Shown: positions 8,764 through 17,324 of the stretch, in pieces | How positions within the stretch are numbered: the stretch's first letter is position 1 | How the letters are laid out: every line of letters starts with the position of its first letter | DNA from: Gloeopeniophorella convolvens | Lineage: Eukaryota; Basidiomycota; Agaricomycetes; Russulales | Direction of reading: 5' to 3' | NCBI GenBank assembly: GCA_022496205.1 | Contig: WTXD01000137.1 | Location: 1 to 31,718, forward strand | DNA length: 31,718 nucleotides | The notes under the pieces: model-generated | What the model was told of the DNA's origin: nothing | Databases searched by the model: none | Seen by the model: only the letters and a program-made list of their open reading frames with translations | Program-made: the position numbers and the translations under genes

Positions 8764-10989
8764 GTAGAGCAATCCTTACTCGAGCCATCTTCAGCACCGA
8801 TATACTAGTACGACTCTCTTATGCCGAAAATGCAATCAGAGTTCCCCTTTACATCTGAAGTGCACATAAAGGGATCAACAACAAAGCCCTAGTCGACAGC
8901 GGGGCTACAGACAACATCATTGACTGGAAGGTCATGAAACAGCATGGCCTCCAGGTCAAACGCCCTCTTCACCCCCAAATCATCCGAAATGCGGATGGAA
9001 CCAGAAATCGATCCGGTGATATTACACACTACACCGAGTTCGACGTGTCAGCTGGAAGAAAATCACATTCCCAGCACTTCTACATTTCCAGCATCGGAGG
9101 AGAGCATATCATTCTCGGATTTCCCTGGCTACGATTGTTCCAACCCCCAATCTTGTGGGTGAACAGCGAATTGCCGACGATTTCCATCCCATTACACTTT
9201 CCACATCAGATGCCTCATCATGGAAACCCACTTCTACGACCTTCTGGGCAGGTGCACGTGTATCGAATGTCCATTCTTCTCCAGAATGGGAGGAGGAAGC
9301 ACGTGCCAACATCCAGTTATACCTGCAGGGGGTAGAACCCCTAAACTTAGATCTTGGAGACGAAATCTACTTCGGGACGCCACCGGAACTTGTTGACGAG
9401 GTTTGCCTCTTCCGAGTAACACAGGCACAGCAGCTGGCAGAAGCCACTATTGACCCAAGTAAAACAAAACCCAATCCCATTCCTTCACACTACCAATGCT
9501 TCGACAAGGTGTTTAGCGAAGAAGTGTTTAGCGAAGAAGCAGCGCAAAGGTTCCCAGAGTTGTGACCATGGGACCATCCCATCGACTTGAAGGACAACAC
9601 ACCATCATTGCTCCCTTGTAAAATATACCCTCTATCCCCTTCAGAGCAAACTGCGCTTAAGTCCTTCTTAGACGAACATCTGAAAAAGGGATACATCCGA
9701 CCATTGAACTTGCCATATGCCTCTCCCTTCTTCTTTGTTAAAAAGAAGGATGGGAAACTCCAACCTGTACAGGACTACCGCCAATTAAACACCTATACAG
9801 TAAAAAACAACTACCCTCTTCCACTCATCGAGGAGATACTTCATAAACTCCAGACCGCCTGACTCTACACGAAGTTCGACATACAATGGGGATATAACAA
9901 TATCCGCATCAAAGAAGGAGACCAGTGGAAGGCCGCGTTCAAAATGAATCGCAGCTTCTTCAAACCCATGGTTATGTACTTCGGACTTATGAACTCTCCG
10001 TCCACATTCCAGACCATGATGAACGAACTGTTCAAAGACGAGATTGACTCCGGTCTCATCTTTATCTACATGGACAACATTCTCATTGTGACTCCAGACA
10101 ACATCGAACTTCACCAACGCATGGTCAACCGAGTACTCCAGAAACTCTTCAACAACGACCTATACCTGAAGCCAGAAAAGTGTACCTTCGAGAGCACGAA
10201 GGTAGACTATCTTGGCATGATTCTAAATGGCGACCAGATCGAGATGGACCCCATCAAGCTTGATGGTATCAGGAACTGGCCTGTTCCAAAAACCGTCAAA
10301 CAAATCCGAGCATTCCTCAGATTTGGGAACTTCTACCGTCATTTTATCAGAGACTTTGGTAAGATCGCTCGACCTTTGAATACCCTTATGAAGAATGATA
10401 CCCCTTTCCTTTGAACTGATGACTGCCAGCGTGCTTACGAACAACTCAAACACGCCTTCCTTTCTAACCCCGTACTTATTCATGTTGATCACAATAAACC
10501 CTTCTTCCTTGAAACGGATGCTTCATCTTTCGCCTGTGGTGCAGTACTTTCACAAAAGGGCATTGATGGATGCCAACACCCTATTGCTTACTACTCCCAT
10601 CCGTTCGCTCCGGCCGAACAACGATATGATATTTACGATCAAGAACTCCTGGCTATTATAAAGGCGCTGAAGGAGTGGCGTCATTACTTAGCAGGAGCTA
10701 AACATTCAATTACGATACTCACAGACCATCGTAACTTATTATTTTTTAAGGACACTCGAAAGATCTCACATCGCCAGGCACGATGGCATGAGGACCTTGC
10801 CGAGTTCAACTTTGTTATCCAGCATGTTCCCGGAAAGCTCCACACCCCTGCTGATGCCTTATCTCGATGACCAGATCATGACGACGGCTCCATCGAACAT
10901 GAGGAAGTAGCCATACTTCCCCCTGACACATTTGTAAATTCCACTTTCCTTACAGGAACACCATCACTAGAGGATCGAGCTTGTGTCGC
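8764..10989 (+). pseudogene. Ty3-B pol: protease, reverse transcriptase, RNase H
   Basis: Protease has LVDSGATDNII (catalytic DSG at 8895) and IILGFPWL. After a frame change near 9155 comes a linker ending in an in-frame 15-bp duplication (VFSEEVFSEE), then a TGA at 9563. RT follows with [16 protein letters not shown] and [10 protein letters not shown]; its active site reads YMDN (10067-10078) in place of YxDD, so the last catalytic Asp is lost. RNase H has FLETDASSFACGAVL, DQELLAI and LTDHRNL, ending HTPADALSR before TGA near 10868. Other stops are TGA near 9860 and TGA at 10412. The protein would process Gag-Pol and reverse-transcribe the element. It is cut at 10989 by Ty3-C before integrase. 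Confidence 0.88.
9510..9539 (+). repeat. In-frame 15-bp tandem duplication in Ty3-B pol
   Basis: GTGTTTAGCGAAGAA occurs twice head to tail, coding VFSEE twice. The related position in Ty3-C has one copy (KVFEESAAQR), so this is a local duplication, probably replication slippage. Confidence 0.85.
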
Positions 10990-11646
10990 TGTCAGAACTC
11001 ACTCGCGGTGTGCGCATAGAGAGGATAGCAGAGAGGTTTTGGAGAGTGTCACAAGGGGGAAGGCAGAAGATGAGCTGCAATATGCAGGAATGGAGTGGGA
11101 ACACACTAACAGTGCTATTGCAGTGCTAGGTACAGATGAGAGTGCCACAGATGGACAGTCTGAGGACCACTGGGCGATACATGGGGGTCTTATATACTAC
11201 TGGGGACCCCCCAGACGAATCTGGTCTAATTGCTGATGGGGATTCCAGAGGGGATTCCCCATAACCTCTCCTCTCTGATACACTTCTCAGATTCCATTGC
11301 AGGGTGGGGCTTGAGGCCCCATGGAATTCTTGATGATCAGAGTCCCAAAGAGGATGCATGAAGCATTTCATCTTGATCAAGGTTCTGGTTACTTTGGGAC
11401 AAGTAATATGGCCATTCTGAGAGATCCCTAGTCCGGGATCTTGGGGGTATTCCAGGGTTAATTGGCCATTAGGGAGTAGGGTGAGGAATGGGGGTGAAGG
11501 GTTACGTGATGCATTTCGACTTGTAGTTGCAATGTGAGTGGTACGTGTCGCATTGTGAGCAACGCATAGGGTGTTTACTGATAGGGCTGGGTTTGCTCTA
11601 GTGTTCTGAGCATTTCGACCTCCTTGAAGCCCTAGTGTTTGTGACA
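10990..11646 (-). repeat. Ty3-C 3' LTR
   Basis: Reads TGTCACAAACACTAGGG...GAGTTCTGACA on the minus strand, 657 bp, with inverted TGTCA/TGACA ends. It directly follows a purine-rich tract (AAAGAGGGGATAA). A TATATAAG box reads on the minus strand near 11190-11200. Related copies are at 12863-14077 (opposite orientation) and 28321-28978. Confidence 0.9.
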
Positions 11647-11660
11647 TTATCCCCTCTTTA
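11645..11660 (-). other. Ty3-C 3' polypurine tract
   Basis: TAAAGAGGGGATAATG on the minus strand; the final TG is the first two bases of the LTR. This is the RNase H-resistant primer for plus-strand DNA synthesis. The same 16 bases recur inside pol at 21305-21320. Confidence 0.85.
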
Positions 11661-12862
11661 TGATTGTGCTGCACCTGAAGTGCATTGATAAGTCTGTCAT
11701 CGCGAATGATGGTGGTTGCGGCATAGAGGGGTGTCGTTGGTGGAATGAGTGAACAGTTTCCATGGCGTGTTTCATTTCCGAATAAGGGACCCATGAATTT
11801 TCAGAGTCAGGGTAACCTTTCCACTTGACAAGATATTGAACACCTTGTCGATTTCTAGTGGTTCGACTCTTGATAATTGTTTCAATCTCGTAGTGTCCTT
11901 CTTCATCGTCAATGATTTCCGGTGGAGGTGTTGAATAGTTAGGTCCATAAGCAGTGGTTTCTTTGTATGGGAAAATGAGCAAGTTGTGAAATACAGGATG
12001 GATGTGCCAATGGTCAGGTAGTTTGAGTTTACTGGTGACTGCATAGGAGGTGATGACCTTGAATGGTCCGTGATGCTTAGGTGCTAGTTTTGCCTTTGGA
12101 TGTGTTGTACAAAGGTTCTTTGCTTCTAGCCAAACAAGATCTCCTTCTTTATATTTGTGTTCTGGTCTGTCAGGTCTAGAGCGTTTCATGATTTCTTGGC
12201 ATTTTCTAGGCTTGCTTTAATTTCAATGCGGATTTGTTCGAGTAACGTAAGACATTGTTCGGCAGATTCAACTTTGGAACCGAGTTGTGGTGATGGAATG
12301 AATTTGGGGAGGAAGCCGTACCAGGCTAGGAAGGGTGCAATATGGGTAGCTGAGTGTTGGCAATTATTGTGTGCAAATTCCATGAATGGGATGAGGTCAA
12401 CCCAGTTGTCTTGTTGATAGTTGCAGAAGACTTGTAGGTATTGTTCTAGTTCTTGGTTAACTCATTCTGTTTCGCCGTCAGTCTGAGGGTGGTATGCAGT
12501 ACTGAGGGTGAGAGTTACTTGAAGTCGTTTCCAGACTTCTTGCATAAATTGTGATGCAAATTGCGGTCCTCTGTCGAAGATAACTTGTTTAGGAAGTCTA
12601 GTGCGCTTCCAGACATAATTGATGTAGAGGTCGGCAGTTTGTTCTGAGGTGATAGTTTTATGACAGGGAGCGATGATAGTGGCTTTGGTGAAGCGGTCAA
12701 CTACGACGTAGAGTGAGTCATATCCCTTTGAGATAGGGAGGTCGGTGATGAAGTCCATAGTGATGACTTCCCAGGGATGGTTTGGGATTTCGTTCAGATG
12801 CAGTGGAATAGGATTAGGGTGTTGTCGTTTAGTGGTTTGGCAAGTGGCACAGCCGTTGATGT
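11647..12862 (-). pseudogene. Ty3-C integrase core and chromodomain
   Basis: From 12862 down: the second half of the zinc-binding region (GCATCQTTKRQHPNPIP), then the DDE core with MDFITDLP (first Asp), FDRGPQFAS (second Asp) and TDGETE (Glu), followed by a TGA where the family has Arg. The core continues as VNQELEQYL and LIPFMEFAHNN to a TGA overlapping the ATG of the next frame near 12186, then KRSRPDRPEHKYKEGDLVWLE and the chromodomain (YLVKWKGYPDSENSWVP), with a stop at 11647-11649 just inside the PPT. It inserts the cDNA and directs it to chromatin marks. The integrase zinc finger is split by a solo LTR at 12863-14077. It is inactive because of the stop and the frame break. Confidence 0.9.
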
Positions 12863-14077
12863 TGTCACGAACACTAGGGCTTCAAGGAGGTTAAACTGCT
12901 CAGAACACTAGAGCAAACTCAGCCCTACTAATAAACACCTTATGCATTGTTAGGGTCTAGCGGTCTCTACACTTGGAAACCTCGGATCTGGGTATTTTGC
13001 CCTGCAAAGCGATCGGGTTGAGCTGGGTAGCGAAGTATGTGATCTCAGACTGCCCTTGAGCGCAGATGTGAGCCTGTACATTTGTATATTGCAGTTCCCT
13101 TTACTTCCTTTTCTTTCCTGGTTCCTTTACACTTTCAGGTTGCAGGAAACCCTTGTACCTACCAGATTTGGCTTCGGGTTCCCACATAGTCAGTAGTACT
13201 GCATCCTGTAGTGTTTTGGATCAAAAAGCTTCCTTTCCCCAGTGCTCCCATCTCATTTTGGGTCTGCATCATGTTTAGAGACTCTCCCTCACTCTCTGGA
13301 GGGCTTGAGGCCTTCCAGGACCTTTGAGTCAGCTTCAGGTTGTGTTCCTGCGAGTTCAGGTCCTTCCCTTGCGTTTCCAAGTGGATCCTTGCAGTCACTA
13401 GCTCATCCTATTGCTCATCCGACCACCCAATCCTCATCCCATCACCCCTAGCAACTATAGCAACTCCCCTCGGTCCACATCTCTAGCTGGACTCAGGATA
13501 TCAGTGTCGCCCACAATACGACGCATACCACTCACATTGCAACTACAAGTCAAAATGCATCACGTGACCCTTCACCCCCATTCCTCGCTCTACTCCCTAA
13601 TGGCCAACTCACCCTGGAATACCCCCAAGTTCCTGGACTAGGGATCGCCCAGAACAGCCATATTACTTGTCCCAAAGTAACCAGAACCTTGATCAAGGTG
13701 AAACACTTCATACATCCTCTTTGGGACTCTGATCATCAAGAACTCCATGGGGCCTCAAGCCCCACTCTGCGATGGAATCTAAGAAGCATATCAGAGAGGA
13801 GAGGCTATGGGAAATCCCCTCTGGAATCCCCATTAGTAATTAGACCAGATTTGTCTGGGGGGTCTCCAGTAGTATATAAGACCCCCATGTATTGCCCAGT
13901 GGTCCTCAGACTGTCCACCTGTGGCACTCTCATCTGTACCTAGCACTGCAATAGCACTGTTAGTGTGTTCCCACTCTGCCCCTGCATATCGCAGCTCATC
14001 TTCTGTCTTCCCCTTGTGACACTCTCTAAACCCCTCTGCTATCCTCTCCGTGCACACACCGCGAGTGAGTCCTGACA
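12863..14077 (+). mobile_element. Solo LTR, Ty3-C family, with a nested insert
   Basis: Reads TGTCACGAACACTAGGG...GAGTCCTGACA on the plus strand, matching the Ty3-C LTR in inverse orientation. Flanks are GATGT (12858-12862) and GACGT (14078-14082), one transition apart. Excision joins the integrase frame exactly across KFVKDY|INGCATCQ. A TATATAAG box is at about 13873-13880. Length is 1215 bp against 657 for the family because of a 556-bp insertion at 12948-13503. Confidence 0.9.
12948..13503. mobile_element. Unassigned 556-bp insertion inside the solo LTR
   Basis: Present here and absent from both other Ty3-C LTRs, so it is an insertion by direct empty-site comparison. Ends are TGTTAGGGTC and GGATATCA. 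The flanks GCAT (12944-12947) and GTGT (13504-13507) each differ by one CpG transition from GCGT, the base sequence at the empty site in the 10990 LTR, so a 4-bp TSD is likely. No coding. It is probably a solo LTR of another family; a SINE or a MITE is possible. Confidence 0.6.
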
Positions 14078-14257
14078 GACGTAGTCTTTAACAAATTTGG
14101 ATATTCCAGGCCACCAGTACTCTCAAGAGACTAGTTTGTAAGTTTTCCATCTTCCTGGGTGGCCGGTGGCGAGTGACTCATGGTATTGTTGAACAATTTC
14201 TCGTCGTAATTTGGTGTCTTTGGGGATATAGACCTTTCCTTGATGTAAGATGAGACC
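14078..14257 (-). pseudogene. Ty3-C integrase N-terminal zinc-binding segment
   Basis: Encodes LILHQGKVYIPKD, LRREIVQQYHESLATGHPGRWKT and YWWPGISKFVKDY, the HHCC region typical of Gypsy integrases. It is a 180-bp island between a solo LTR (left) and Copia-A (right). The left side joins the integrase core at 12862. The right side joins the RNase H-integrase linker at 21089 through the AGACC TSD. A stop follows LVS (near 14123), again where sense is expected. Confidence 0.9.
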
Positions 14258-14628
14258 TGTTGAGACAGACAGTGTCCTGGCGGCTCTGATTAGATTAGAT
14301 ATGGACCTAATGATCAAGGACTATCTTATCTGGTGTACATAATGTTCTAGATATACTGAGGCTGTGCTCAGCCCCACATTCGTTTCCGTGTTCCAGACTC
14401 TTCTAGGGCATTCCATAACCCACCCTGTACTTCGGTACCCACTCTTACTCCATTTCATGTGGGTCTCCTAGGCTTTCTAAGCAGTGTTTATCACATGCTA
14501 TCTGTCGCTCCTTACAGTATATAAGGACTCCTTTCTTCGCCTTTGTAGCCTCAGTCTTTTGACCTTCTCTGACTGAGCGTCACCTTGCATGCCTTCAGTT
14601 GTCACTCCACCCTTGCTGCGCTTCAACA
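14258..14628 (+). repeat. Copia-A 5' LTR
   Basis: TGTTGAGACAG...GCGCTTCAACA, 371 bp. It shares both ends with the solo LTRs at 25607 and 2973 and with Copia-B, so all belong to one superfamily; this is the short form with one copy of the stem-loop module. Confidence 0.95.
14518..14577 (+). promoter_or_regulatory. LTR TATA box and downstream stem-loop
   Basis: TATATAAGG at 14518-14526, followed by CTCAGTC (14550-14556) and its complement GACTGAG (14571-14577) around a 14-nt loop. At this spacing the hairpin would lie near the 5' end of the transcript. The same box and arms occur in the other LTRs of the family while the loop sequence differs. Confidence 0.6.
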
Positions 14629-14640
14629 GGTTATGGGCCC
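14629..14640 (+). other. Primer-binding site, anticodon arm of initiator tRNA-Met
   Basis: GGTTATGGGCCC directly abuts the 5' LTR. Its complement GGGCCCATAACC is the anticodon stem-loop sequence of eukaryotic initiator tRNA-Met (anticodon CAT), not the tRNA 3' end. Drosophila copia and yeast Ty5 are known to prime from a tRNA-iMet fragment cut in the anticodon loop; the same half-tRNA priming is inferred here. Confidence 0.75.
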
Positions 14641-15519
14641 TGCCTAGATACCTTGCATTGAAGATTTACACAAGCTCCCTTGACAAGACACTGCATCTTC
14701 CATCCCAACAAGGCGGGCCTCTGTTCCATTTTCCCTTCCTCCTTCCCTAGCTAGGCCATGGGATTGTGCATAGCACTTGGGTCCTAACCAGACTTCCTGC
14801 AAGCTGTGGGATGGAGCATGGTGATGCAGAACCACAGTAAGCTTCCTCACCCCACAGTGCGCACTTACAGTACTTTTACCTTACACTACTGTACATGTTC
14901 CTGGGGAAACCCACCAGCGTACAGTAGTCAGCCACTGTGTTTGGAACCAGAAGAGCGGCCCTTATGGCCCCTTAGGCAAGCAGGGGGGAAGCCCCTTGTG
15001 ACGCTTTTTGGCTAGTGAACGGTTGGCCGTCTGCCCTTAAGTGGGAGCAGTTTTGGCATATAACAAGGCGGGGAACACCACCCTAGACCTTGCATCTGTT
15101 ACAACTGCGCTACCCTACTATACAGTAGTACATAGGGATGAGCCTCACAGTTCACCTCTGCATGAACCAGCATCAGTACCAGGTCCTTTGACCATTGGGA
15201 AACAGAGCGCCATGCATGTAGAACAAATTGGACCCTCTTATCCACTGGCCCAATCATCTAGGCCTTAAGTAGAGATTCCCCCAAAGTGCATAGATGGGCT
15301 ATTTCAATGCCATCTCTATGGTCATGCCAGGTGGCTCATCTCTACAGTGGATTACCTTACAAAGTATATTACAAAGTCGCACATCATGGGCTCTGAGGAC
15401 TGGTCATTATGATTAGTGGTACAAGTTCACATGCGCAGGAGGCATCCATATCTTCTCTGCACCAGCACTGTTGCTGACTGCTCCTTGGCAACAGACCTTA
15501 CCATCGCACTTTTGACAAC
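14641..15519 (+). other. Copia-A leader, non-coding
   Basis: About 880 bp between the primer site and the gag ATG, longer than a usual Copia leader. No protein-like frame was seen. It holds several TACAGTA-type short repeats (about 14866-14940 and 15117-15135). An undetected non-coding insertion is possible, but no TG...CA ends with a TSD were found. Confidence 0.5.
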
Positions 15520-16455
15520 ATGTCGTCGACACCTCCTCCTCAATCTTCCTCTCTCCCTGTGCAGCCTGTGCAACAAACCACATCCCTTCCTGCCTTCACC
15601 ACATCCTTGAGACTCAACCTCAAGGACATAAAGCTCACGCCCAACCCGGGCAACAAATTTGAGGGCTCCAACTGGAACGAGTGGTCCACCTCGTTCAAAG
15701 GCCTACTCATGATGGCAAACCTTGGTGGTCTCTTGGAGCTCAATGCTATGCCATCCCATGTCACCCAAGAGGACTGGGACATGGCCCAAGGTGTCATGAA
15801 GGGATACTTTATGTCCCACATGGCCTACACCATCTGGAGCTCCATTGAGAGCGACACCACTTATCCCACAGTGGCGCACAAGTGGGACAAGCTTAGGGAA
15901 ACCTATGCAGGAGTTGGGGCCACTACAGCCTTCAACAACTGGGTCAGCTTGACCCAAGCGCGGCTGGATGACTCCAAGCCAATGACAGAACAACTCAATG
16001 TTCTGAACGCGCTGAGGAACAACCTCACCTCTGCGGGCATGGGGGTCTCTGACCTCCAGTTCTGCCTCATCCTCCTCCAGGCCATGCCGTCGTCATACGA
16101 CACGGTGGCCTCCACCCTCCTCACTACCAGCTTGCCCTCAAAGCTGGAGCACGACAAAATTGTGCAGACAATCCTCAATGAGGAAATGCACCATCAGTCC
16201 AATGGCTCCCTCAATGCGACTAGGGTGCCCATCAAGGGCAAGGGCAAAGACAAGCTCAAGAAAAAGGATGTGACTTGCCACTACTGCAAGAAAAAGGGTC
16301 ACATCCGCCCTGAGTGTCACAAGATGCTAAAGGACATCGAGGATGGAAAGGTGGATGCCAAGGGCAACAAGGTGATAGACAATAACAAGTCCACCAATGC
16401 GCATGTATTAGTTCCTACCACTGCCACTATTCAGGAGGTGGACAATGAAATGCGC
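15520..16455 (+). pseudogene. Copia-A gag
   Basis: Starts at ATG 15520 (MSSTPPPQSSSLPVQP) and stays open for 312 codons. It has the Copia Gag/UBN2-type body (FEGSNWNEWSTSFKGLL near the start, then WDKLRETYAGVGATTAFNNW) and a CCHC knuckle at 16276-16317 (CHYCKKKGHIRPEC) preceded by a Lys-rich stretch. The frame ends with TGA at 16456-16458, which is the first triplet of an inserted segment. In Copia elements gag and pol form one frame; excising that segment joins NEMR to ISLYASMRSCWMIDSG in frame. The Gag part itself has no internal stop. Confidence 0.85.
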
Positions 16456-17324
16456 TGATACCCCAAGGCTAGGCCTATCAGTGCCCGAACAAGGTAAGTA
16501 GTAGGCCGCATGGGGGGAACTAACCATGAGACCCTTCGACCGAGGCCCTGGCGGTGGGACCAAGCGTGCCACACTGGGCCGAGGTGTCCGAGTGGTTCAG
16601 CCGAGTCGGCGGCCGAGCATCTGAGTAGAACGAGTGCAAACTGAGCAGCGCGCTAGCAAACAAAGTTGGAAGGGGCTCGGCCCCGTAGATTGAGAATAAC
16701 AATAAAACTAAAAACAGTAAGCATAAACGGTCAAAGGCGGAACGTATGCGCAAGTCGGCCGGGCCAACGGCCAAGCGGTCGACAAGAAGTAGCGAATCAA
16801 ACAAGTCCGGGGCTTCGGCCTTAACACAAAACAAGTCGGAACTGAGAACTGAGAGGTGGACTGCCCCGGCAGGGGACTTTCTTGTTGGAACCAGAGTATA
16901 GTAAAGGTTTTTATACAAAGAGCGAGCCTCTAACTGCAGGCCGCACACGGGAATCTCCTCAATCGCCGTCCTCTAACCCGATCCACAATCCAAACCCAAA
17001 TACCGCTTAACCAACGCTTGTACCGAGTTGAAACAGCCATCTTGAGCCCAGCTGAGGTTTCCAAGCAATCGGCCGAGCCTTTTGAGGGCTAGGGGCCTCG
17101 GTTCTGATCACGCTCTGGCCGGAGACTTCAGTAAGCTACTTGGACGCTGTGCAGAGTTGCAGTCCACAAGTACAGGGACTTCTGGGGCTGTAACTAAGGT
17201 GCAACTGAGGGCCAAGGGGTCGGAACTAAGGGGAAACAAGAGGGACTTAGCTTGGGCCGAGTACTAGGTTGTAGAATTGCGAAATCGGTCCGCAACAGAG
17301 GGTATACGCTCCGGCAGTGTATCA
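16456..17324. mobile_element. Unassigned 869-bp LTR-like insertion between gag and protease
   Basis: Begins TGATACCCC and ends GTGTATCA (TGATAC/GTATCA inverted ends). Flanks are GCGC (16452-16455) and GCAC (17325-17328), a 4-bp TSD with one G/A difference. Insert plus one TSD is 873 bp, a multiple of three, and excision restores the gag-pol frame. Composition is unlike the host element, with GGCCGAG-type motifs repeated throughout. It has TATAAAAA near 16907-16914 on the minus strand and a 15-nt GGTGTCCGAGTGGTT (16583-16597) like the A box of tRNA-Ser. The best guess is a solo LTR of an unrecognised family. No protein-like frame was seen. Confidence 0.65.

Larger units (their letters stand above)
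6277..10989 (+). mobile_element. Ty3-B: Ty3/Gypsy retrotransposon, 5' part
   Basis: A plus-strand Gypsy with a 5' LTR, gag, protease, RT and RNase H in standard order. It starts where Ty3-A similarity ends and stops at 10989 where the 3' LTR of Ty3-C begins, so its integrase and 3' LTR must lie on the far side of Ty3-C, outside the window. Its own TSD (TCAGC expected at 6272-6276) therefore cannot be tested. A 205-bp LTR-like insertion sits in gag. It is decayed by many in-frame stops and a few frameshifts. Confidence 0.85.

Noticed and set aside
16490..17319. An intron between gag and pol of Copia-A (AAG|GTAAGT donor, CAG acceptor)
   Set aside because: The splice would join the wrong reading phase and be very long for this fungus; the TGATAC/GTATCA ends with a TSD and exact frame restoration explain it better.
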